Assembly (NCBI GenBank): GCA_035541735.1
Contig: DATKMS010000096.1
Location: 1 to 64,000 of the forward strand
DNA length: 64,000 bases
Origin: DATKMS01 sp035541735
GTDB taxonomy: Bacteria; Desulfobacterota; Binatia; HRBIN30
Direction of reading: 5' to 3'
In this document: in pieces, positions 1 through 7,836 of the stretch
Layout: every line of letters starts with the position of its first letter
Position numbering within the stretch: the first letter of the stretch is position 1
The notes under the pieces: model-generated
Database searches by the model: none
What the model was told of the DNA's origin: nothing
The model's input: the letters and a program-made list of their open reading frames with translations, nothing else
Translations under genes and position numbers: made by a program

Positions 1-99
1 GGAGACGTACCGATTCTCTTCCTGTTGGCAGGTGTTCTCATTTGGCTGCATCCGCGGCGCTGGGGCGAGGACCGGTCGCTGGAACGCCGCGCCGCATAG
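1..99 (+). CDS. C-terminal fragment of a membrane protein (window edge), possibly apolipoprotein N-acyltransferase
   Basis: Frame 1 is open from the first base to a TAG at 97-99 and encodes 32 residues beginning GDVPILFLLAGVLIWLHPRR and ending in a charged tail. One hydrophobic segment is followed by a basic, cytoplasm-like tail. A Gly-Asp before a last transmembrane helix is reminiscent of the end of apolipoprotein N-acyltransferases (Lnt), but 32 residues cannot settle this. The start lies outside the window. It sits 67 bases upstream of the response regulator on the same strand. Confidence 0.45.
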   Translation, partial: GDVPILFLLAGVLIWLHPRRWGEDRSLERRAA

Positions 100-166
100 C
101 CTACCGCTTCTCGGCACAGCTCGACTTGCCCTCATGGCAAAGGTGCGCCATTGAGTCAGCACGTCG

Positions 167-841
167 ATGCGCATCCTGTTGGCCGAAGATGAGCACAAGG
201 TCGCCAGCTTCATCCAACGTGGGCTGGAAGCGGAGCACCACGCCCTCGACGTCGTCTCCGACGGCGAGGCGGCTCTGGCGCGCGCAACGGACGGCGACTA
301 CGACCTCCTCATCCTAGATGTCATGCTCCCGAAGCGCGACGGCCTCTCGGTCCTGAAAGCGCTGCGCGCGCGCCGGCTCACACTGCCAGTGCTCCTGCTG
401 ACGGCGCGTGATACGGTTGCCGACAAGGTTGCGGGCCTCGATAGCGGCGCCGACGACTACCTGACAAAGCCCTTCGCCTTCGAGGAACTGGTGGCGCGCG
501 TGCGCGCCCTGCTGCGTCGCGGCGTGCCGCCGGCACCTGCGGTGCTGCAGCTCGCCGATCTCCGTCTCGATCCGACGACCCGTGAGGTCACACGGGCCGG
601 CCGGCGCATCGACTTGACCGCGAAGGAGTACGCTCTGTTGGAGTTCTTCTTGCGACGTGCCGGGCAGGTCGTGAGCCGCGCGGTGATCGCGCACCACGTC
701 TGGGGCGTCGACTTCGACACGTTCACCAACGTCATCGACGTCTACGTGAACTATCTGCGCAAGAAGATCGACGCCGACTTCGAGCCGAAGCTGCTGCACA
801 CCGTGCGTGGCGTCGGCTATGTCTTGAAGGAGCCTGCCTGA
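167..841 (+). CDS. OmpR/PhoB-family response regulator
   Basis: A two-domain DNA-binding response regulator of 224 residues, the usual length. The N-terminal receiver domain (about 1-115) shows the acidic pair E7-D8, phospho-acceptor D51 in LILDVMLP, the switch threonine T79 and K101 in the LTKP motif. The C-terminal winged helix (about 125-222) ends with the typical VRGVGYVL strand. It is followed after 5 bases by its histidine kinase, so the two are co-transcribed. ATG 167 gives a standard MRILLAEDE start, although no strong ribosome-binding site is visible. Targets are unknown; the nearest downstream candidate is the HtrA-type protease, which suggests but does not prove envelope-stress control. 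Confidence 0.93.
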   Translation: MRILLAEDEHKVASFIQRGLEAEHHALDVVSDGEAALARATDGDYDLLILDVMLPKRDGLSVLKALRARRLTLPVLLLTARDTVADKVAGLDSGADDYLTKPFAFEELVARVRALLRRGVPPAPAVLQLADLRLDPTTREVTRAGRRIDLTAKEYALLEFFLRRAGQVVSRAVIAHHVWGVDFDTFTNVIDVYVNYLRKKIDADFEPKLLHTVRGVGYVLKEPA

Positions 842-846
842 GGCTG

Positions 847-2250
847 ATGCCGCATACGCTGCGCGGCCGGCTCATCGCCTGGTACACGGCATTGCTGACC
901 GCAACGCTGGCAGCCCTCGGCGGCACGACGCTCGTCCTCTTGGATCGCAGCCTGCGCGCCAACGTCGACGTGTCACTACAGTCCCTTGCACAAGCGATCG
1001 CGCAAAGCGTCCGCCAGCCGTCACCTCTCGGGCCGCCGCTCGATGAGATGCTGGAGTCCATGCTCGGTCCGGGCTTCGCCGAGCGCTTCTTCCGCCTGCT
1101 CGATCCCCGTGGTCGACCCGACCCACGCCTGGCGCCGCGTGGCCGCGGGCAGCTACCCCTGAGCGCCGAGGCCTTGCGCAACGCCGCCGAGGGACAGGAG
1201 ACCTACGAGACGCTGGTGCTGCCCGGTCGGGCCACGCCGCCCCTGCGCATGCTTACCATGCCCGTGATCGAGCAAGGCCAAGTCATTGATGTCGTCCAGG
1301 TCGCCGCGTCCCTCGAACCGGTCGAGGCCGCGCGCTCGCGTTTTCTGTTCATCCTCCTCGCCCTCGCCCCGCTGGCGCTGCTGGTTGCCAGCGGCGGCGG
1401 CTGGTTTCTGGCGCGCCGGGCGCTGGCGCCGGTGGATGCGATGGTGGAGGCAGCCCGGCGCATCGAGGCGGAAGACCTCTCGCGACGCATCGACGCTGCG
1501 GAGACGCAGGATGAGCTGGGCCGGCTGGCCGCCGTGTTGAACGACATGCTGGCGCGGCTGGAACGCTCGTTCGCAACCGTGAGTCAGTTCAGTGCCGATG
1601 CGGCGCATGAGCTACGGACACCGCTGACCATCCTCAAAGGTGAGATCGAAGTAGCACTGCGTTCCTCTCCCGGCGCCGGCGAATACCGCCGCGTGTTGAG
1701 CAGTTGTCTGGAAGAAGTCAATCGGCTGAGCGCCCTGGTCGAAGACCTGCTCTTTCTGGCCCGTTCCGAGGGCGGCCGCGTATCCGTCACCCTGGCACCG
1801 CTGAACCTGGCCGAGATCATTGCCGAGGTCGCGCCGGCCTTGCAGGCCTTGGCGGACGGCGCCGGCGTCACTCTTTCGATTGCAGCGCGGGCGCCGGCGT
1901 GGGTATGCGGCAACGCCTCCATGCTGTTTCGCGTAATCTTCAACCTCGGTGAGAATGCCATCAAGTACACTCCGGCAGCGGGCCGCGTGACTGTCGCGCT
2001 GAATCAATCGGCCGCGGAAGCCGTATTGGAGGTGTGCGATACCGGTCCAGGCATCTCGCCCGCCGATCTGCCGCATATCTTCGATCGCTTCTATCGTGCT
2101 GACCGCGCCCGCAGCCGCGCCGGTGTCGGCCTCGGACTGGCGCTGGTGCGATCCGTCGTCACCCTCCACGGCGGCACGATAGCCGTGGAAAGCACGCCGG
2201 AAGCGGGCACATGCTTCCGGGTCGTCCTGCCACTTTGCTCACAGACGTGA
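847..2250 (+). CDS. Sensor histidine kinase (HAMP, HisKA, HATPase_c)
   Basis: An inner-membrane kinase of 467 residues and the partner of the preceding regulator. Transmembrane helix 1 (about 12-33) and helix 2 (about 165-188) flank a periplasmic sensor of roughly 130 residues. A HAMP linker follows (about 189-242). The HisKA box AAHELRTPL carries the phospho-accepting H254. The ATPase domain shows the N box (NLGENAIKY), G1 (DTGPGISP) and G2 (GVGLGLAL) motifs. All catalytic motifs look intact. The architecture resembles heavy-metal or envelope-stress kinases (CusS/QseC-like), but the ligand cannot be read from the sequence. Confidence 0.93.
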   Translation: MPHTLRGRLIAWYTALLTATLAALGGTTLVLLDRSLRANVDVSLQSLAQAIAQSVRQPSPLGPPLDEMLESMLGPGFAERFFRLLDPRGRPDPRLAPRGRGQLPLSAEALRNAAEGQETYETLVLPGRATPPLRMLTMPVIEQGQVIDVVQVAASLEPVEAARSRFLFILLALAPLALLVASGGGWFLARRALAPVDAMVEAARRIEAEDLSRRIDAAETQDELGRLAAVLNDMLARLERSFATVSQFSADAAHELRTPLTILKGEIEVALRSSPGAGEYRRVLSSCLEEVNRLSALVEDLLFLARSEGGRVSVTLAPLNLAEIIAEVAPALQALADGAGVTLSIAARAPAWVCGNASMLFRVIFNLGENAIKYTPAAGRVTVALNQSAAEAVLEVCDTGPGISPADLPHIFDRFYRADRARSRAGVGLGLALVRSVVTLHGGTIAVESTPEAGTCFRVVLPLCSQT

Positions 2251-2295
2251 GCCGCCAAACGTGCCGCGCCTAACTGCCGGACCGCATCCCCAGCC

Positions 2296-2309
2296 TTAGA
2301 ATCTTCTAA
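2296..2309. promoter_or_regulatory. Inverted repeat TTAGAA-TC-TTCTAA upstream of the HtrA gene
   Basis: A perfect 6-bp inverted repeat with a 2-base centre lies in the 140-bp gap between the histidine kinase and the protease, about 80 bases before the protease start. It is AT-rich in otherwise GC-rich DNA, as expected for an operator or promoter element. Binding by the adjacent response regulator is only a hypothesis. Confidence 0.35.
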
Positions 2310-2390
2310 TCTGCCTCTCATCCTCCGTTCATTTCGCGGCGCTAGCTTCGGCGTCAAAAGGCGCTGAACGCCTGACTTGGAGGAGGTTAC

Positions 2391-3875
2391 ATGGACACAT
2401 TGAAGAAGGCCGTGGTCAGCACGATGGCCGGAGTGCTGGTGCTCGGCGGGTATGCGGCCGGCCGGTTCGGACAACCAGAGCGCGCCCACGCGGCATCGAG
2501 CGAACGAGAGGTGGTGGCACCCGTGACCGAGGTCCCCGCCACAACGGGCGCACGCACCCTGCCCTCGTTTGCCAACCTGGCTGATCAGGTTTCAAAGGCG
2601 GTTTGCTCCATCAAGGTCGTCTCTGTGCAGAAAGCCGCGGCACCGAACGACCTCGAGGAATTCTTCGGCAGAGAGAATCCGTTCCCCGGCTTCCGCATGC
2701 CATTTCCCGCGCCGCCGCAAGGTGGTTTCAAGCGCCAGGGAGCAGGCAGCGGTTTCATCGTGCGCAATGATGGTCTGATTCTGACCAACAACCACGTCGT
2801 CGAGGAGGCGAAGGAGATCACCGTCACCCTCAGCGACCAGAGCGAGTACCCCGCCAAGGTCATCGGGCGTGATGCGAAGACCGACCTCGCCATCGTGAAG
2901 ATCGAACCCAAGGGCGCGTTACCGGCCGCCAATTTGGGTGACTCGGATCAGCTGCGTGTTGGGGATTGGGTGATGGCGATCGGCAACCCGTTCGGATTGA
3001 GCGAGACGGTCACCGCCGGCATCGTCAGCGCCAAGGGCCGCGTCATCGGTTCGGGGCCGTACGACAACTTCATTCAGACCGACGCGTCGATCAACCCGGG
3101 CAACTCGGGTGGACCGCTGTTCAACGAGCGCGGCGACGTGGTAGGCATCAACAGCGCGATCTACAGCCAGAGCGGCGGCAACGTCGGCATCGGCTTCGCC
3201 ATCCCGATCAACCTCGCGAAGTCGTTGCTGCCGGAACTGGAGACCAAAGGCCACGTCACGCGCGGCTGGCTGGGCGTGTCGATCCAGAAGATCACGCCGG
3301 AACTGGCGCAGTCCCTCGATCTCGACGAGAATCAGGGCGCCCTGGTGGCCGACGTCACCGCTGACGGACCGGCTGACAAGGCGGGCATCAAGCGCGGTGA
3401 TGTGATCGTCAAGTACGACGGCAAGAAGGTGCAAGAGTCGTCCGCGCTGCCGGCAATGGTCGCTGCCTCACCGATCGGCTCGACGGTGCCGGTGGAGATT
3501 CTGCGCAAGGGAAAGACCAAGGACCTGGAGGTGACGATCGCCAAGCTCCAGGATCAGAACGCCGAGGCGGACGAGGCCACGCCTCAGAAGGGCAAGTGGG
3601 GGTTGGCGCTGCGAGAGGTCCGTCCCGAGGATCGGGAACGCCTCGGGCTGAAGAAGGGTGAAGGCGTCGTCGTGGCCGACGTGCAGCCCGACAGCCCCGC
3701 CGCCGAAGCCGGCGTGCAAGCCGGTGATGTCATCCTGCAGGTCAACCAGACGCCGGTCAGCTCGCCAGACGAGGTGAAGGAGGAAGCCGCCAAGGTCAGC
3801 GGCGACAAACCGCTCCTACTCCTGCTGCGGCGTGGAGAAGGCGACAGTCGCTTCGCCGCGCTGAAGGCGAAGTAA
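2391..3875 (+). CDS. htrA: DegP/HtrA-family periplasmic serine protease (Do-like, two PDZ domains)
   Basis: A 494-residue periplasmic quality-control protease and chaperone that degrades misfolded envelope proteins. The N-terminus MDTLKKAVVSTMAGVLVLGG is a signal peptide or anchor. The trypsin-like domain carries the triad H135 (LTNNHVVEEA), D165 (KTDLAIVK) and S239 (NPGNSGGPLF). Two PDZ domains follow (about 280-380 and 400-490). The length matches DegP/DegQ. A strong ribosome-binding site (GGAGGAGG, 2379-2386) precedes ATG 2391 and fixes the start. It follows a two-component pair on the same strand and is succeeded by a perfect 24-bp palindrome, so it probably forms its own transcription unit. 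Confidence 0.95.
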   Translation: MDTLKKAVVSTMAGVLVLGGYAAGRFGQPERAHAASSEREVVAPVTEVPATTGARTLPSFANLADQVSKAVCSIKVVSVQKAAAPNDLEEFFGRENPFPGFRMPFPAPPQGGFKRQGAGSGFIVRNDGLILTNNHVVEEAKEITVTLSDQSEYPAKVIGRDAKTDLAIVKIEPKGALPAANLGDSDQLRVGDWVMAIGNPFGLSETVTAGIVSAKGRVIGSGPYDNFIQTDASINPGNSGGPLFNERGDVVGINSAIYSQSGGNVGIGFAIPINLAKSLLPELETKGHVTRGWLGVSIQKITPELAQSLDLDENQGALVADVTADGPADKAGIKRGDVIVKYDGKKVQESSALPAMVAASPIGSTVPVEILRKGKTKDLEVTIAKLQDQNAEADEATPQKGKWGLALREVRPEDRERLGLKKGEGVVVADVQPDSPAAEAGVQAGDVILQVNQTPVSSPDEVKEEAAKVSGDKPLLLLLRRGEGDSRFAALKAK

Positions 3876-3884
3876 CGCAAGCGC

Positions 3885-3908
3885 GGGGCGGTTCCCGGGA
3901 ACCGCCCC
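3885..3908 (+). terminator. Perfect 24-bp GC palindrome after htrA
   Basis: The sequence from 3885 to 3908 is a perfect palindrome (GGGGCGGTTCCC followed by its exact complement), starting 10 bases after the htrA stop. It would form a very stable RNA hairpin. No T-tract follows, so it may act as an mRNA 3' stabiliser or a Rho-assisted stop, not as a classical intrinsic terminator. Confidence 0.55.
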
Positions 3909-4033
3909 GACAGTTGTCATAGCGCGTCAGCCATCGGAGCAGCGGGTTTCAAACCCGCCGCTTCTCTATCAACAGGCCTCGGCAGCTCATTCCTCTCCGC
4001 CCCAGGGCCACGGCAAGGAGCGTCCGGGCTAGC

Positions 4034-4075
4034 GCGCTCCTCTTGAAGCGCTCCTCTTGAAGCGCTCCTCTTGAA
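4034..4075. repeat. Three exact tandem copies of a 14-bp unit (GCGCTCCTCTTGAA)
   Basis: Copies occupy 4034-4047, 4048-4061 and 4062-4075, with a 2-base partial copy after. The array ends immediately upstream of a consensus promoter at 4078. It is either a slippage product or clustered regulator sites. It lies in the 292-bp gap between htrA and the next gene. Confidence 0.85.
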
Positions 4076-4077
4076 GC

Positions 4078-4107
4078 TTGACAGGCGGTTCATCCGCTTC
4101 GTATAGA
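4078..4107 (+). promoter_or_regulatory. Sigma-70-like promoter for the GT-C gene
   Basis: A perfect -35 box TTGACA (4078-4083), an 18-bp spacer and a TATAGA -10 box (4102-4107) lie about 60 bases before the GTG start at 4168. The spacer holds a small inverted repeat, GCGG-TTCAT-CCGC (4085-4097), which could be an operator. Confidence 0.5.
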
Positions 4108-4167
4108 GGTCGAGCGGTCACCTTCCAGAAGTCGCGGGGAAGCGGCAACGTCTGATAGCTGGGTATT

Positions 4168-5796
4168 GTGTCCACTTCGCCGTCCAAACCGCCCGGCAGG
4201 GAGGCGAAACAAGTCGTCAGGGACCGTTCTGTCTCGCCAGATCGCCTCTCAAGGGACGGTCAGCGCATGCGCGGCTGGTATCGAGGCAAGCGCTTCTCCG
4301 GTTTTACGATCGCGCACTGGTCTCTGAGATCGTTAGTTGTCCTGGCGGTCGCCAACGGCATCGTGCTGTGTTTCTGCCACTACCTATCGTTCCGATCGCT
4401 TTGGCTGGATGAGGCGTTTGTTGCGGTCAATCTGAGGCACCGTTCTCTTGGCGGGCTCTTTTCGACGTTGGAGTATGGGCAACAATTTCCGCGCTTGTAC
4501 CTGGCGTCCATTTGGGTGCTGACTCGGGCAGGCGGATATGAACTGTGGAGTCTGCGGCTTCTGCCGCTGATCTTTGGCATCGCCGGTCTGCTGTTGTGGT
4601 CGAAACTGCTTTGGGACGAATTCAACGTCAGCGCGTCTCTTCCTTTCCTTTCCGCAGTCGCGGTGTTTCTGTTCCTCACCAACCGCTGGCTCTTTTACTT
4701 CCCTGGTGAATTGAAGCAGTATTCGTCCGACCTTTTGTTCTCGGCCTACGCCCTCTGGTATGCGCGGCGGTTCATTGTGCAGGAAAGCCAGCGCAGCGTG
4801 GCAGGACTGTCGGCGGTTTACGCTGGGTGGGTCGCCCCCACGGTATGGAGTCTCACCTACGCATTCGTTCTCTTGCCTGTAGCCGCTGTCATCTTTGTGC
4901 CTTTGCTGTTGAAGAGGCCGCCGGCAAGGCACGGGCTGCTGCGAGTTGGCCTGTTGGGAGGATTCGTCCTCCTCGGGCTGTCGTTATCGTTTGCGCTCGA
5001 TCTTCGGTATGTGGGCCCAGAATTGAACAGCTACTTTCAGCCCTGGTTCATTGCTGGGTCGACGTGGCGCGAGTGGGCCCGATCGGCGTGGACGGGGATC
5101 GCAAACGTCGTCGGAGGATGGTGGATCGAGTCCACTTCGCCAGTGTTGACCCTCATTGGGTTTCTCGGAGTGGGCTGTTTCGTGTCCGGCCAATGGAAGG
5201 GGCGCGATTCCTTGCTGCTCGGAGGGGGTGTCCTGATCCTGGCGGAGTTGGTCATGCTCGCCGTGCTCCAGCGATATCCCCTAGAGCACGGGCGGACGGC
5301 ATTGTTCTTCTTTCCCTTCGCGGTCGGCCTGATCTGCAACGGGATCGGGCTGTGCATGAACGCCAAGTGGCGGGTCGTGCGGCTCGCAGGCTACGTGCTC
5401 TTGATTGCGACGGCGACCTTCACGTTGGTCTCGGAGACACCAAAAGTCAGCCGCTGGTACTATCAATTCGACCATTGGCAAAATCTCAACCCGGCCTTTG
5501 AGGCGTTGAACCCCCGGAAGGCGACTCTCGTGGCGTATGGCGATGGGACGCGCGCTCAGATCGACGCGTGCCCGCATCTTCCGACCGCGTTCACCTTTGT
5601 GTACGCTCCCGACCTGAGCGGGCTCAGCCCCGAGCATGCGCGGCGGATGACGGAGGGAGATTTCTACTACCTGTATGCGCACCCGACCGGTGATCTCCAG
5701 AGATTCACTGGGATGATCAACGCAGTGCGGCCACATATGGTCCAACGGGTCGTTCGCCATCTGTACTTCTTCAAGAACAGCCAGTTCCCACGCTGA
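4168..5796 (+). CDS. Multi-pass membrane glycosyltransferase-like protein (GT-C/ArnT-PMT type)
   Basis: A 542-residue integral membrane protein with about ten hydrophobic segments. After the first helix (about 53-72) the loop reads SLWLDEAF, with acidic D81-E82 at the place where GT-C enzymes of the PMT/ArnT class keep their catalytic aspartate in the first periplasmic loop. Such enzymes transfer a sugar from a polyprenyl-phosphate donor outside the membrane. The C-terminal roughly 130 residues form a soluble domain. GTG 4168 is the first in-frame start; ATG 4267 is an alternative that removes a charged tail. The gene stands alone, has its own promoter and is visibly less GC-rich than both neighbours, which hints at transfer. 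Donor and acceptor are unknown. Confidence 0.7.
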   Translation: MSTSPSKPPGREAKQVVRDRSVSPDRLSRDGQRMRGWYRGKRFSGFTIAHWSLRSLVVLAVANGIVLCFCHYLSFRSLWLDEAFVAVNLRHRSLGGLFSTLEYGQQFPRLYLASIWVLTRAGGYELWSLRLLPLIFGIAGLLLWSKLLWDEFNVSASLPFLSAVAVFLFLTNRWLFYFPGELKQYSSDLLFSAYALWYARRFIVQESQRSVAGLSAVYAGWVAPTVWSLTYAFVLLPVAAVIFVPLLLKRPPARHGLLRVGLLGGFVLLGLSLSFALDLRYVGPELNSYFQPWFIAGSTWREWARSAWTGIANVVGGWWIESTSPVLTLIGFLGVGCFVSGQWKGRDSLLLGGGVLILAELVMLAVLQRYPLEHGRTALFFFPFAVGLICNGIGLCMNAKWRVVRLAGYVLLIATATFTLVSETPKVSRWYYQFDHWQNLNPAFEALNPRKATLVAYGDGTRAQIDACPHLPTAFTFVYAPDLSGLSPEHARRMTEGDFYYLYAHPTGDLQRFTGMINAVRPHMVQRVVRHLYFFKNSQFPR

Positions 5797-5847
5797 TTGC
5801 GACGCGTGACATGGTCGACGGCTCGGTACCTGAGCGACAGTCGCACC

Positions 5848-6714
5848 TCACCCCTTCTTCCTGCTCCCGTAGTCACCGAACGGATCATCACGCTCACGCA
5901 CCGCTTGTCTGAAGCCAACCTCTTGCGCACGCTGCACGAAGTCCAAACCTTCCTGTGTGTGGCGCGCGATGCCGTCGAAGAGCGTGCCCAGCATGCGACT
6001 CGCTGCGAAGCCCATGTTCTCCGCGGTCTGGTTGGCGAGCAGCTTGAGCATGATGAGCTGGTTGAGCGGCACTTGCGCCATGCGGCGGGCTAGGGCCATG
6101 GCGTGGTCGTGCAGGCGGTCGTCCGGCACGGCTTCCAGGATCAAGCCGATGCGTGCCGCCTCGGGTGCGGAGATCTCGTCGCCGGTGAGCATATAGCGTT
6201 TCGCCTTTTCCAAGCCCATGCGGTAGACCCACATCGCCGTCGTTGGCGTTCCCCAGACGCGTGACGGCGGGTAGCCGAACTTCGCACCCTCGCCCGCGAC
6301 GACCATGTCGGCGCACAGCACCATGTCGGTGCCCCCACCGATGCACCAACCCTGCACGGCGGCGATCGTCGGCTTCTGCGCGTACCACAGCTTCATGTAG
6401 GTGTCGACGAAGTGCTTCATCATGCGCCAGTCGGCCACCGAGTCCCAGACGCGCTTGGTTCCTGCTGCGGTCGGGTCGAGAAGGTTCTGTTCGCCGGCCT
6501 GCGCCGCGGTCGACCAGTCCAGCCCGTAGCCGGCGCAGAACGCCGGGCCTTCGGCACGCAGCAGGATGACCCGCACGTCGCGATCGGTATCGGCATCGTC
6601 GATCGCCTGCGCCAGCTCGTCGCGCAGCTGCGGGGTGATGGTGTTGTACTCCTTGGCGCGACACAGGATCAGTGAACGCACCCCAGAGGCGGTCTCGGTT
6701 CGGATTGTTTGCAT
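5848..6714 (-). CDS. Crotonase-fold protein (enoyl-CoA hydratase/isomerase family) with altered catalytic residues
   Basis: A member of the crotonase superfamily, which acts on acyl-CoA thioesters through an oxyanion hole. Conserved parts include FCAGYGLDW and GWCIGGGTDM, which form the CoA-binding and oxyanion-hole regions, and the trimerisation region near the C-terminus. In typical hydratases two glutamates act as acid and base. Here the GGGCE position reads GGGTD (Asp) and the QPE position reads YPP (no acid), so classical hydratase activity is doubtful. ATG 6714 is chosen because GGAGA lies just upstream; the frame stays open to 6744. The gene is divergent from the LLM oxidoreductase and convergent with the GT-C gene. 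Confidence 0.85.
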   Translation of the reverse strand: MQTIRTETASGVRSLILCRAKEYNTITPQLRDELAQAIDDADTDRDVRVILLRAEGPAFCAGYGLDWSTAAQAGEQNLLDPTAAGTKRVWDSVADWRMMKHFVDTYMKLWYAQKPTIAAVQGWCIGGGTDMVLCADMVVAGEGAKFGYPPSRVWGTPTTAMWVYRMGLEKAKRYMLTGDEISAPEAARIGLILEAVPDDRLHDHAMALARRMAQVPLNQLIMLKLLANQTAENMGFAASRMLGTLFDGIARHTQEGLDFVQRAQEVGFRQAVRERDDPFGDYGSRKKG

Positions 6715-6755
6715 GGATCGTCTCCTTCCCTGATTTGGTGGCACGGGCCTACGTG

Positions 6756-6767
6756 AACGCTTGCGTT
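6756..6767. promoter_or_regulatory. Inverted repeat AACGC-TT-GCGTT in a divergent intergenic region
   Basis: The 171-bp region 6715-6885 separates the divergent crotonase and LLM genes and must hold both promoters. It contains a perfect 5-bp inverted repeat with a 2-base centre (6756-6767), 42 bases from the crotonase start, of a size used by TetR-type repressors. No regulator gene is adjacent. Confidence 0.35.
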
Positions 6768-6885
6768 AGTCTGCGATTCCGGTCAAGCAAGAGGCCTCGC
6801 ATTGCACAGCGGCAGGGCCCGCCCGCCTTACTAATGACGAATCAGGGTAAGCCCGACCGCCACATCCGTTCGGGAGGTGGATGGC

Positions 6886-7779
6886 ATGAAGTTCGGCATC
6901 ATGTTCGCCAACGCGGGACCGTTCGCGTTTCCGGAGGGTCTGGAGAATCTGGCGCGTACAGCCGAGGAGGTGGGCATCGAATCGATCTGGACGGTGGAAC
7001 ACGTCGTCGTCCCGCTGGACTATCGGTCAAGGTACCCCTACAGCGAGACGGGCAAAATGCCCGGACCGGAGAGCGTTCCCATTCCAGATCCGATCGTCCC
7101 GCTGGCCTTCGCGGCGGCCGTGACCAAGAAACTGCGCCTGGCCACCGGCGTGCTCATCCTGCCGCAACGTCATCCGCTCTACGTCGCCAAGGAGATGGCG
7201 ACGCTCGACGTGCTGTCGAATGGGCGTGCCATACTCGGCGTTGGCATCGGCTGGTTACAAGAGGAATTTGAAGCGGTCGGCGTCCCGTTCACGCAGCGGG
7301 CGAAGCGGACGGAAGAGTCGATCCGGGCGATCCGGTCGCTGTGGAAGAGTGTGCCTGAGCCGTTCGACGGGCGGTTCTTCAAGTGGGGGCCGGTCGAATC
7401 GCAGCCAAAGCCGATCCAGCAGCCGGGCGTGCCGATCGTCGTTGGCGGCCACTCCGAAGGGGCCGTGCGCCGCGCCGCACGACTCGGTGACGGCTTCTTC
7501 CCGGCCCGTGGCGAACTGGCAAGCCTCACCAAGCTCCTAGCCACTCTGCGTGACGAATGCGCCCGGCTGGGCCGCAAGTCAGAAGACGTTGAAATCACCT
7601 GCGGGATCGGCAGCAACAATGCGACCTCCGCCGGCGGCGCAATGCAACGCGATACCGTGTGCCGCTATCGGGACCTCGGCGTCGCGCGTCTCATCATCGC
7701 CCCGCCGGCGTTCGACATCGAGGGCGTGCGTCAGGGACTGCATGCCTTCGCCGATCGGGTGATCACCAAGCTATCGTGA
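6886..7779 (+). CDS. LLM-class (luciferase-like) F420-dependent oxidoreductase
   Basis: A TIM-barrel flavin/F420 oxidoreductase of 297 residues. The N-terminus MKFGIMFANAG, the WTVEHVVVP strand, the LATGVLILPQRHPL segment and the GVGIGWLQEEFEAVGV segment are typical of the actinobacterial-style F420-dependent LLM subfamilies. ATG 6886 is chosen because GGGAGGTGG lies directly upstream; a GTG nine bases earlier overlaps that site. The substrate is unknown. Divergence from a crotonase-fold gene suggests a role in breakdown of a fatty, terpenoid or aromatic acid, which is inference. No F420 biosynthesis gene is in the window. Confidence 0.85.
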   Translation: MKFGIMFANAGPFAFPEGLENLARTAEEVGIESIWTVEHVVVPLDYRSRYPYSETGKMPGPESVPIPDPIVPLAFAAAVTKKLRLATGVLILPQRHPLYVAKEMATLDVLSNGRAILGVGIGWLQEEFEAVGVPFTQRAKRTEESIRAIRSLWKSVPEPFDGRFFKWGPVESQPKPIQQPGVPIVVGGHSEGAVRRAARLGDGFFPARGELASLTKLLATLRDECARLGRKSEDVEITCGIGSNNATSAGGAMQRDTVCRYRDLGVARLIIAPPAFDIEGVRQGLHAFADRVITKLS

Positions 7780-7836
7780 GGGCCTGGGCACGTATTGAGC
7801 CCGTTGCACCGCTCGACTAGGATGCCGTCGGATCTC

